6,061 nt of DNA from Gammaproteobacteria bacterium (lineage in GTDB: Bacteria; Pseudomonadota; Gammaproteobacteria; SZUA-229): assembly GCA_029880105.1 (NCBI GenBank), contig JAOUPA010000113.1:1-6061 (forward strand), read 5' to 3'. The number at the start of each line of letters is the position of its first letter. The stretch's first letter is position 1. The translations under genes were made by a program, and so were the position numbers. Below the pieces are notes generated by a model, which worked only from the letters and a program-made list of their open reading frames with translations, had not been told where the DNA came from and did not search any database. Below are positions 1 to 5,502 of the stretch, piece after piece.

Positions 1-266
1 TGTATTTAATCCTTATCGACGTCAACGGAAATATAGTAGAGATAAGTGATGGTTTTACTCCGACTGAACACTTCGATACTAATCTGGTGCCAGGTAGAAC
101 CTACTATCTAATTGTTAATGGTTTTCAAACCTATAGAGGCAACTCGGGTTACACCCTAAGTGCAAGCTATAAAATTGAACCACCCGGTGCTGGCGGTGGT
201 GGTGTGCTCAGTAGTCAGTGGTTATTGCTGATTTTGATACCGTTGCTATTCAGGTTGCGTCGATAG
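1..266 (+). CDS. C-terminal end of a secreted protein with a pre-peptidase-like domain and GlyGly-CTERM anchor (5' partial)
   Basis: The reading frame is open from the left edge (first whole codon at base 3) and gives 87 residues before TAG. Residues 1-56 have the beta-strand pattern of bacterial pre-peptidase C-terminal (PPC) domains: a hydrophobic strand with DVNGN, a PGRTYYLIV strand, then a SGYTLSAS strand. Residues 60-67 (PPGAGGGG) form a Pro/Gly linker, followed by a hydrophobic stretch (about 73-83) and a basic end, RLRR. That three-part tail is the GlyGly-CTERM signal, which in Gammaproteobacteria is processed by rhombosortase for surface display or release. The tail often sits on secreted proteases and nucleases, but the catalytic part lies outside the window, so the activity is unknown. 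The domain and tail calls come from pattern recognition, not a profile search. Confidence 0.82.
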   Translation, partial: YLILIDVNGNIVEISDGFTPTEHFDTNLVPGRTYYLIVNGFQTYRGNSGYTLSASYKIEPPGAGGGGVLSSQWLLLILIPLLFRLRR

Positions 267-318
267 CTTTTAGTAGTTCTAGCTTGTTCAAATATAACCA
301 CGAAGAACAACTAAGCAC

Positions 319-348
319 AGGCCAACTATTGAGGAAGGGTTCTGGCCT
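319..348. repeat. Weak inverted repeat in the convergent intergenic gap
   Basis: AGGCCA (319-324) is complementary to TGGCCT (343-348), giving a 6-bp stem with an 18-base loop. No T-run follows on either strand, so it is not a classical intrinsic terminator. It lies in the 177-bp gap between two converging genes, where a terminator would be expected. Confidence 0.25.
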
Positions 349-379
349 ATATGATTGCCATTGTTATGGTTGCCTGTTC

Positions 380-397
380 CACTATGTTGCCATAGTG
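380..397. repeat. Perfect 7-bp hairpin between converging genes
   Basis: CACTATG (380-386) and CATAGTG (391-397) are exact reverse complements around the 4-base loop TTGC. The hairpin lies 47 bp beyond the stop of the - strand gene and 114 bp beyond the stop of the + strand gene. It is AT-containing and has no adjacent T-run, so it could stabilise a 3' end but does not meet the usual terminator pattern. The rest of 267-443 shows no further coding signal that I trust. Confidence 0.35.
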
Positions 398-443
398 CCA
401 GATCGCATCAGTATGCAGGCAGGCTATCTACATATTTATAAAA

Positions 444-896
444 TCAAGGCTTCTTCAAACAGGCTGCGACCATCACTGCGTTATAATGTTTGACATACTC
501 AAACACCTGACGACGTATTGATATATCATCGCCCTTGTGTAATATATCGCCAAAGCCTTCCAGAAAATGCACGCCGCAAGTCTCTATAGCTACTTGTCTG
601 TCTTCAGTCGCCACACCTGGCACATTGGTAGCACGCAGGGCAAAACCCAGTAGCCGTAAATCACCTTCCTCGATCGCGGCACGTGCATCCGCTTCGGGGT
701 CACGATTTTGATATTGCCTGATGAATTTGCTGGCTTTTGTCAGGTCAATATCAGCAGGTTGTGATACTGTTTGATTTGAGGGGGTTTCCTGGCTTCGGCT
801 CATCGCTATGGATGCCGGTGAGGTCGCCAAGCACAGGCAAATACTACAGTAGAGCAGGGTAGTGCGATGAGAGGCATGAAGTAAAGACATAGGCAT
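444..896 (-). CDS. Small exported protein of unknown function
   Basis: This encodes 150 residues. The N-terminus has basic residues, a hydrophobic core (about 13-26) and a plausible signal peptidase I site after ASIA (residue 31), so the mature protein should be periplasmic or secreted and about 119 aa long. The mature part begins with a polar Ser/Gln/Thr-rich linker (32-50), followed by a mostly helical domain with a conserved-looking core, ADARAAIEEGDLRLLGFA (69-86), then VPGV (92-95). It has two cysteines, Cys107 and Cys146, that could form a disulfide. I do not recognise a named family, though the DARAAIxxGDxRLLG...VPGV pattern is reminiscent of unnamed gammaproteobacterial proteins. ATG codons at 896 and 890 are both possible starts and neither has a good Shine-Dalgarno. 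It is transcribed divergently from dsbB. Confidence 0.72.
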   Translation of the reverse strand: MPMSLLHASHRTTLLYCSICLCLATSPASIAMSRSQETPSNQTVSQPADIDLTKASKFIRQYQNRDPEADARAAIEEGDLRLLGFALRATNVPGVATEDRQVAIETCGVHFLEGFGDILHKGDDISIRRQVFEYVKHYNAVMVAACLKKP

Positions 897-897
897 G

Positions 898-974
898 AAA
901 GGGCATCAGTAAACTAAAATGATTATACCCGGAAAATAAAAGTCTTTAGTATTGTAATCAAAACTATGCCCTTT
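898..974. repeat. Widely spaced perfect 9-bp inverted repeat in the divergent control region
   Basis: AAAGGGCAT (898-906) and ATGCCCTTT (966-974) are exact reverse complements separated by 59 bp. Each divergent transcript direction therefore reads ACT(G)ATGCCCTTT on its own strand, once right before the - strand start codon and once about 55 bp before dsbB. The arms bracket the candidate -10 box at 922-927. Two operator half-sites or two copies of a regulatory motif are possible, as is chance. No known regulator motif is recognised. Confidence 0.4.
922..927 (-). promoter_or_regulatory. Candidate -10 box for the - strand exported-protein gene
   Basis: Read on the - strand, the sequence is GGGTATAATCATT, a perfect TATAAT hexamer. 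It lies about 26 bases upstream of the ATG at 896, which would give a 5' leader of roughly 20 bases. No good -35 (TTGACA-like) hexamer lies 16-18 bases upstream; the 17-bp position reads ACTAAA. If used, the promoter may need an activator. I found no convincing -35/-10 pair for dsbB on the + strand between 897 and 1029. Confidence 0.4.
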
Positions 975-1029
975 TGATTTAAGATGTACTGGTTGGTTTG
1001 TTCCTTGGCAACATAAAAAGTACTTAAAT

Positions 1030-1554
1030 ATGGTTACATCCATCTTGAGAAACCTCAAAACTCTGTCACATAGCCTCTGGTACTGGCTGGCGTTGATACT
1101 GATTGGCATTGGCTTGCTGGCAGTGGCGTTATTTTATCAGTACGTACTGGATGAGTTACCCTGTCTTCTGTGTATCCAGATTCGTATGTGGGTATTATTG
1201 CTGGTGATGATCGCTTTTATTGGACTGTTTGTCAGGCGTAACCAGCTGCTTAATTCGGCGGCACAACTCTCGGTGGCGCTGGTAGCTTTGGGTTTTGTTG
1301 AGCGTAGTTATTTTCTGCTGGGGACGGAACGTGGTTTTATTGAGGGTGACTGTGGTTTTGACCTGGGTCTACCAGCATGGCTGGCGCTGGAGGAGTGGTT
1401 GCCTTCGGTGTTTTATGTGCACCGGGCCTGTGGTTATACCCCGGAGATTGTTTTTGGTATTACCATGGCTGAGGCACTGATGCTTCTGTCTGTGACGCTT
1501 CTGCTGGCAAGCGTAGTAATTGCGCTGGCCTCTTTTTTACGCCAGGGCTATTAG
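1030..1554 (+). CDS. dsbB: Disulfide bond formation protein B (quinone-linked oxidase of DsbA)
   Basis: DsbB sits in the inner membrane, reoxidises periplasmic DsbA and passes the electrons to ubiquinone or menaquinone. The 174 residues match the family length (E. coli about 176). Four hydrophobic segments are visible at about 17-35, 54-68, 77-95 and 141-169. The first periplasmic loop carries YQYVLDELPCLLC with Cys45 and Cys48, followed by Arg52 at the spacing of the quinone-linked Arg48 of E. coli. The second loop carries Cys108 and Cys134, 26 residues apart as in the E. coli Cys104/Cys130 pair. All four catalytic cysteines are present, so the protein should be active. The ATG at 1030 places the first membrane segment correctly but has only a weak ribosome site (AAAAG). 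The mutarotase gene follows after 39 bp. Confidence 0.95.
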   Translation: MVTSILRNLKTLSHSLWYWLALILIGIGLLAVALFYQYVLDELPCLLCIQIRMWVLLLVMIAFIGLFVRRNQLLNSAAQLSVALVALGFVERSYFLLGTERGFIEGDCGFDLGLPAWLALEEWLPSVFYVHRACGYTPEIVFGITMAEALMLLSVTLLLASVVIALASFLRQGY

Positions 1555-1593
1555 GCCTCGGTTATTTCAATTTTTTTACCGGGTGGTTAAGTT

Positions 1594-2514
1594 ATGAATA
1601 TGCCTGCTATTTCACAGTTGAATGATAAATTTTCTTTTGAGCACGGGGGACATCGGCTTGCTTTTGTTAATGGTGAAGGCGGCATTCCAGTGGTTGAGGT
1701 GAAGAATGGCCTGGCCAGCGCACGAATTAGTTTACAGGGTGCACATGTACTCAGCTGGGTGCCTGCAGGTGAGGATGAAGTAATCTGGCTATCCACCGAG
1801 GCAAAGTTTGCACCGGGTAAATCAGTTCGTGGTGGTATTCCGATCTGCTGGCCCTGGTTTGGTGCGCATGCAGAGAATAGCTCGTTTCCGGCGCACGGTT
1901 TTGCACGTACTGTTAACTGGCAGGTAGTGGCGACTGAACAACTATCTTCAGGTGAGACACAGATAACGTTCAGGCTGGATACGGTTCAGCTAGATGACAA
2001 CCTTCGCGCGATGTGGCCACTATCGACGACGGCAGAGTATCACCTGACCATCGGCAAAACACTGACTATGGAACTGACCACGTTTAATCACAGTGATGAG
2101 ACCATGGTCATCGGCCAGGCCTTACATACCTATTTTGCGGTGGACGATGTTAGTTGCACTCGTGTCCTGGGGCTTGAAGGCAGGGATTACCTCGACAAGA
2201 CCGATGGTTTTGCCTGTAAAAATCAGCTGGGTGCTGTGACTATTGGTAGTGAAGTTGATCGTGTCTATCTGGGGACCCCAGATGATGTAATGATTGATGA
2301 TGGCAAGCGCAAGCTCAGAATCACAAAACAGGGTAGCAAATCGACGGTGGTATGGAACCCCTGGCAGGCAGTGGCCGATAAGATGGGTGACCTTGGTGAA
2401 AATGGTTACCTTAAAATGTTGTGTGTTGAATCGGCGAATGCCGCCGACGATACAGTCAGTATTGCATCAGGTAAGAGTTTTACCCTGCGCGTGGTTTATG
2501 GGGTTGAACACTAA
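1594..2514 (+). CDS. yeaD: D-hexose-6-phosphate mutarotase (YeaD/aldose 1-epimerase family)
   Basis: This cytoplasmic enzyme would interconvert the alpha and beta anomers of hexose 6-phosphates such as glucose 6-phosphate. The 306 residues form one galactose-mutarotase-like beta-sandwich domain, close to the E. coli YeaD length. The family signature RGGIPICWPWFG is at 79-90, followed by FPAHGFAR (98-105). The general acid/base pair expected from the family is present: His178 in LHTYF and Glu279 in CVES. VVWNPW (252-257) is another conserved strand. The ATG at 1594 follows GGGTGG (1581-1586) at a workable spacing. A second ATG two codons later is less well placed. The gene lies 39 bp after dsbB, so co-transcription is possible, though a T7 run at 1571-1577 lies between them. 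No functional link with dsbB is known to me. Confidence 0.93.
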   Translation: MNMPAISQLNDKFSFEHGGHRLAFVNGEGGIPVVEVKNGLASARISLQGAHVLSWVPAGEDEVIWLSTEAKFAPGKSVRGGIPICWPWFGAHAENSSFPAHGFARTVNWQVVATEQLSSGETQITFRLDTVQLDDNLRAMWPLSTTAEYHLTIGKTLTMELTTFNHSDETMVIGQALHTYFAVDDVSCTRVLGLEGRDYLDKTDGFACKNQLGAVTIGSEVDRVYLGTPDDVMIDDGKRKLRITKQGSKSTVVWNPWQAVADKMGDLGENGYLKMLCVESANAADDTVSIASGKSFTLRVVYGVEH

Positions 2515-2550
2515 TATTTCTGCTCACACTGGTATCGCGGTAAGATAGTC

Positions 2551-2578
2551 AGGAAGTTATTGAGTGGAGACGGTAATG
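2551..2578 (+). promoter_or_regulatory. Two alternative ribosome-binding sites and starts for the membrane-protein gene
   Basis: AGGAAG (2551-2556) lies 7 bases before an in-frame GTG (2564). GGAG (2566-2569) lies 6 bases before an in-frame ATG (2576). Both pairs have acceptable spacing, and the products differ by only four N-terminal residues. The ATG is preferred because of its codon and closer match to the usual core. Confidence 0.5.
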
Positions 2579-3433
2579 ACCTTCATCAAAACCAACTACC
2601 CCAAAATTCTGGCTACGTTATTGCTGTTGCTGCTAGCATTCTTTTCGGTTTCCAAAACCTTTGATAACTACGGCAAGCAATATACCAATGAAGGCTTTCA
2701 ACGTTCGCTGGTCTCATTTGCTATTGCCAAGGGCCTGAATGGTGCGATTTCAATTGTACAGGGTACAGAGGTGGCGCTGGAGCCAGCAGGGGTTGGTGTA
2801 GTGCTGACGCCTGGTCAGATTCTCGATCCAGCGAATGATCTGGTTGAACGTTTCTCCTGGGTGATGCTGATCTGTACGGTTTCGTTGGGTATCCAGTCTA
2901 TTCTGTTGACGATTTTTTCTTCGTTTTATTTTTCTATAACAGTTGCAGCCTCTTTATTGCTGGTATTGCTGTTTGTCTGGAAGCCTTTAGTAATGCCTGA
3001 TATGTTAAAAAATATTTCAGTTCGAGTCGTTGGTTTTCTGGTGATTCTGCGATTTTTTATTCCAGTGATGGCGGTGACCAGTGAGGGGATATACCAGGCA
3101 TTTCTTGAGCCAATGTATACGGAATCAACTCAGCAACTGGAGTCTACGGATAAGGCGATTACTGAAATCAGTAAGGAGAGTGCCACGGTGTCTGCTGAGA
3201 GCAAAGAGATAAGCTGGTATGAGGCGTTGACCGAAAATATTAATTCTACAATTGATGCCTTTGATGTCGATAAACGGGTGGCTGAGCTAAAGGCCGAGGT
3301 TGAAAACCTTACCAACCATATTATCGATCTGATAGTGATTTTTACGATGCAAACCATCCTGTTTCCATTGCTGTTTCTCTGGTTGTCATTAAAACTGATT
3401 AAGGCGAATTTTTCTTTAAGGTATTTCAGTTGA
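2576..3433 (+). CDS. Multi-spanning inner-membrane protein of unknown function with a coiled-coil-prone loop
   Basis: From the ATG at 2576 the product has 285 residues (289 if GTG 2564 is used). About five hydrophobic segments are visible, at roughly 11-26, 94-113, 114-134, 148-167 and 251-273. Between segments 1 and 2 is a soluble stretch with NYGKQYTNEGF, VQGTEVALEPAG and TPGQILDPANDLVERFSW, which looks like a conserved core. Between segments 4 and 5 is a hydrophilic loop of about 70 residues (180-248), rich in Glu, Lys, Ser and Thr with heptad-like hydrophobic spacing, probably helical or coiled coil. I recognise no enzyme motif or transporter signature. The N-terminus resembles an uncleaved signal anchor. 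Its stop codon overlaps the ribosome site of the next gene, which argues for coupled translation. Function is unknown. Confidence 0.85.
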   Translation: MTFIKTNYPKILATLLLLLLAFFSVSKTFDNYGKQYTNEGFQRSLVSFAIAKGLNGAISIVQGTEVALEPAGVGVVLTPGQILDPANDLVERFSWVMLICTVSLGIQSILLTIFSSFYFSITVAASLLLVLLFVWKPLVMPDMLKNISVRVVGFLVILRFFIPVMAVTSEGIYQAFLEPMYTESTQQLESTDKAITEISKESATVSAESKEISWYEALTENINSTIDAFDVDKRVAELKAEVENLTNHIIDLIVIFTMQTILFPLLFLWLSLKLIKANFSLRYFS

Positions 3434-3442
3434 GGCAAGACT

Positions 3443-3631
3443 ATGGATATTGAAGCGGAGACGCAGTTCATTATGGCCTTTGTTGAAAAGGGCAATTATC
3501 ATGCGGCGATTAATACTGCGATTTCCGCGATGAATGCCTGTCGAAAGGAATCTAACCAGATGGGAATAGATCATTTTATAGCGGTGATTCGTGGCATTGT
3601 TGATACCATGGCCAATGAGTTTGGTAGTTAG
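3443..3631 (+). CDS. Small helical protein of unknown function (62 aa)
   Basis: The 62 residues are predicted to be almost entirely helical, acidic at the N-terminus, with no signal peptide or membrane segment, so it is probably cytoplasmic. The stretch GNYHAAINTAISAMNACRK (17-35) followed by GIDHFIAVIRGIVDTMANEF looks like two packed amphipathic helices, loosely like a single TPR-type hairpin, but that is only an impression. The start is well supported: GAGG (3432-3435) lies 7 bases before the ATG and overlaps the TGA of the membrane-protein gene (3431-3433). That overlap suggests translational coupling and a possible partnership with the membrane protein. No shadowing ORF in another frame is a better candidate. 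Confidence 0.7.
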   Translation: MDIEAETQFIMAFVEKGNYHAAINTAISAMNACRKESNQMGIDHFIAVIRGIVDTMANEFGS

Positions 3632-3645
3632 GTTGTTTATCAGTT

Positions 3646-3864
3646 ATGAGTAAACTACTGAGTGAGTGGCTACCATCGCAGGCGGCGATTGACCTGATCA
3701 AGCTGAATGGTTTTGATGATGCACATATTGATAAGTCGGTGGCCTATTTGAAAAATAATACGGATCTTGAGAATATTGATGATGTCGAAGGCTATGATAA
3801 CTGGAATGCCTTTTTTATTGTCTTTTGTATCAAGGCAGGTAGCGGCAAGGCAACAAAGCACTAG
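3646..3864 (+). CDS. Small protein of unknown function, weakly DnaT-like (72 aa)
   Basis: The 72 residues have no signal peptide or membrane span. The pattern EWLPSQAAIDLIKLNGFDD (7-25), then IDKSVAYLK (28-36), then DNWNAFFIVF (51-60), recalls the small helical domain of DnaT-like ssDNA-binding proteins, with a W-x-P start, a central Gly, and a Trp followed by Phe about 43 residues after the Pro. The C-terminus (KAGSGKATKH) is basic, which would suit nucleic-acid contact. The resemblance is weak and made by eye; an unrelated helical protein is equally possible. The gene starts 14 bp after the 62-aa gene, with no strong Shine-Dalgarno (TTAGG is about 13 bases upstream), so expression may rely on coupling to upstream translation. 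Confidence 0.65.
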   Translation: MSKLLSEWLPSQAAIDLIKLNGFDDAHIDKSVAYLKNNTDLENIDDVEGYDNWNAFFIVFCIKAGSGKATKH

Positions 3865-3872
3865 TTATATTG

Positions 3873-3900
3873 TTGTTATGCCTCAATAAATAATTATTCT
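3873..3900 (+). promoter_or_regulatory. Speculative promoter ahead of the yajD-like gene
   Basis: TTGTTA (3873-3878) and TATTCT (3895-3900) are separated by 16 bp in a strongly AT-rich 62-bp gap, the longest gap in the whole + strand gene row. Each box matches the sigma-70 consensus at about four of six positions. The gap also holds a 10-bp AT-only palindrome, AATAATTATT (3889-3898). A promoter here would separate yajD and mltC from the genes upstream, but the match is weak. Confidence 0.2.
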
Positions 3901-3926
3901 CGTAAATAAAGTAGTGAGATTTTCAG

Positions 3927-4295
3927 GTGTCAGGTAATAAATTAGATAAATTGATTGCAGAATCACGTCGTCAGCAGGATAAGCGCGAACAGGGTTATCG
4001 TGAACAGGCGTTGAAAATGTACCCGCATATCTGTGGACGATGTAGTCGTGAATTCGATCGTAAAAATCTGCATGAGTTGACAGTGCATCACCGTGATCAC
4101 GATCACGACCATAATCCAGCAGACGGCAGTAACTGGGAGTTGTTGTGTCTGTATTGCCACGATAATGAACACCAGCGTCAGGAAGAGGCGCATAAGGGGT
4201 ATATTGCTGATGATAGTGGCAAGGGAAGCTCGGCAACGTTTAATCCATTTGCGGATTTGAAGGCTATGCTGGATGGTGGTTCCGACAAGGATTGA
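3927..4295 (+). CDS. yajD: YajD-family HNH nuclease-like protein
   Basis: The 122 residues closely follow E. coli YajD (about 115 aa), a cytoplasmic HNH-fold protein whose physiological target is not established. The treble-clef zinc site and HNH motif are complete: CGRC (36-39), LTVHHRDHDHDHN with His54/His55 (51-63), DGSNWELLC with Asn69 and Cys74, and CLYCH with Cys77/His78, then His82. The C-terminal FNPFADLKAML (105-115) is a second family hallmark, like the NPFADLKAMM end of YajD. The Arg/Gln/Lys-rich N-terminus (1-30) should be helical. The start is a GTG at 3927, 8 bases after GAG (3916-3918). The MltC-like gene begins 22 bp downstream, so the two are probably co-transcribed. Confidence 0.92.
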   Translation: MSGNKLDKLIAESRRQQDKREQGYREQALKMYPHICGRCSREFDRKNLHELTVHHRDHDHDHNPADGSNWELLCLYCHDNEHQRQEEAHKGYIADDSGKGSSATFNPFADLKAMLDGGSDKD

Positions 4296-4317
4296 TATTG
4301 TTATTAACAGGATATGT

Positions 4318-5502
4318 ATGCGAGTTTCTAAATTATTTTTGTATTTTCTTCCGGGTTGTTTACTGGCAGCTGCTTCCTTGTCTTATGCTGCTGGTTTTGA
4401 GGACTGGAAGAATCAGCAGAATGCAGGATTTGTAAAATCAAAAAATGAATTTGAGGAGTATCGTGCTGAAATCAGGGCGGCTTTCGGTGAGTACCTGCGC
4501 AAGACTGGTGAGGTCTGGGGAAATGACAATGAGGTACCTGATAAAACTAACTGGGTGAGTTATATCGATTCCTTAAATCAACGAAGTGTGGTTGATTTTG
4601 AGCAGGGTTTGGTTAAAGTCGAAATCGCAGTAGATAAATCGATTGCTGATAGCGAGGCAAAAAAGCAACTTGAGAGTACGCTGTTAAAGGCGATGCGGTT
4701 GGGTGGTGATCAACGACCGATGCAGCAATTGGCTAAGCATCCAGTTGCGAAATCTGAAGGTGAATCTTTACTGGCAGGTCAGATTGGTATGTTGGATGGT
4801 AGCGCTGCTGGAGCAGGTGACTATGAGACGCTTGCACATGATGTATTGGCAGGTGCAACAAAGAAGACCTTGAAGGGAACTGATGGCAAGACGCGTGTGG
4901 TCTACCAGGCACAGTTAAATCTGGTGCCTGATCATATACGTATTCGTGCTAGCCAGTACCAGCCTCTGGTCAATAAGTATTCGGTTGAATATAAAGTACC
5001 GGCACCACTGGTATTTGCGGTAATCGAAACCGAGAGTATGTTTAATCCAACAGCACGATCAGCTGCGCCGGCGTTTGGCTTGATGCAACTGGTGCCTACC
5101 AGTGGCGCGCGTGACGCCTACCGTTATGTCTATAAAAAGGACAAGGTGGTGAGCGATACTTATTTGTACAATCCTGAGAATAATATACGACTCGGATCTG
5201 CCTATTTGCTGCGTCTGAGTACAGATTACCTGGGTGGTATCAATAATGAACGCTCGCGTATGTTAGCGGCCATTGCTGCCTATAATACGGGTGCGGGTAA
5301 TGTACTTAAAACTTTTGTAGGTAGTTACAGTAAATCTAAACATGGTAGCTATAGTAATTATAAGAACATTGCCTTCCGTGAGATTAACAAGCTTACGCCC
5401 GATCAGTTCTACCGGTATCTGCGTAAGAACTTGCCATTCCCCGAGACCCGTCGTTATATTATGAAGGTGACAGACAGTATGGGTAAGTATGCGGCGGGCT
5501 AA
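4318..5502 (+). CDS. mltC: MltC-like murein lytic transglycosylase (Mlt N-domain plus SLT domain)
   Basis: This enzyme would cleave the beta-1,4 MurNAc-GlcNAc bond of peptidoglycan, forming 1,6-anhydro ends. From the ATG at 4318 it has 394 residues, against about 359 in E. coli MltC. That start is chosen because AGGA (4309-4312) lies 5 bases upstream and a signal peptide follows at once; a longer frame from 4273 would overlap yajD and lack a signal. The signal runs to about residue 24 (LSYA|A). Residues 45-125 match the MltC N-terminal domain (EVWGND, SYIDSLNQRSVVDFEQG). The SLT domain spans about 215-345 with catalytic Glu239 in ETES-MFNP, GLMQLVP (254-260) and AAYNTGAGNV (320-329). A C-terminal LPFPETRRYIMKV (372-384) also matches. 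Unlike the E. coli lipoprotein, only a poor lipobox (LPGC, 11-14) is present. Confidence 0.93.
   Translation: MRVSKLFLYFLPGCLLAAASLSYAAGFEDWKNQQNAGFVKSKNEFEEYRAEIRAAFGEYLRKTGEVWGNDNEVPDKTNWVSYIDSLNQRSVVDFEQGLVKVEIAVDKSIADSEAKKQLESTLLKAMRLGGDQRPMQQLAKHPVAKSEGESLLAGQIGMLDGSAAGAGDYETLAHDVLAGATKKTLKGTDGKTRVVYQAQLNLVPDHIRIRASQYQPLVNKYSVEYKVPAPLVFAVIETESMFNPTARSAAPAFGLMQLVPTSGARDAYRYVYKKDKVVSDTYLYNPENNIRLGSAYLLRLSTDYLGGINNERSRMLAAIAAYNTGAGNVLKTFVGSYSKSKHGSYSNYKNIAFREINKLTPDQFYRYLRKNLPFPETRRYIMKVTDSMGKYAAG

Noticed and set aside
218..493. 91-aa + strand open frame
   Set aside because: It overlaps the GlyGly-CTERM tail in another frame and the end of the - strand gene, has no recognisable motif, and its composition looks like non-coding translation.
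906..1109. 67-aa - strand open frame
   Set aside because: It runs antisense through the dsbB start and the divergent control region, with no motif or ribosome site that supports it.
1544..1577. Possible terminator after dsbB, ending in a T7 run (1571-1577)
   Set aside because: The bases before the T-run do not form a convincing GC-rich stem.
2529..2552. Possible stem-loop (CTGGTATC / GATAGTCAG) before the membrane-protein gene
   Set aside because: The stem is only 4 + 3 bp with an asymmetric interior mismatch and no T-run; too weak to call a terminator or riboswitch.
3130..3495. 121-aa - strand frame opposite the membrane-protein gene
   Set aside because: It is antisense to the coiled-coil loop; its Ser/Leu-rich composition mirrors the Glu/Lys/Ser codons of the real gene.
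4090..4113. Short GATCAC-type tandem repeat in yajD
   Set aside because: It encodes the conserved His-Asp stretch of the HNH motif, so it is explained by the protein and is not an independent repeat.
3883..4236. 117-aa and 76-aa - strand frames opposite yajD
   Set aside because: They are antisense shadows of a well-supported YajD coding sequence, and their His/Asp/Tyr-rich or hydrophobic composition is a by-product of it.
4273..4317. Upstream extension of the MltC-like frame to an ATG at 4273
   Set aside because: It would overlap yajD by 23 bp and put 15 non-signal residues before a clear signal peptide; the ATG at 4318 has a good AGGA site.
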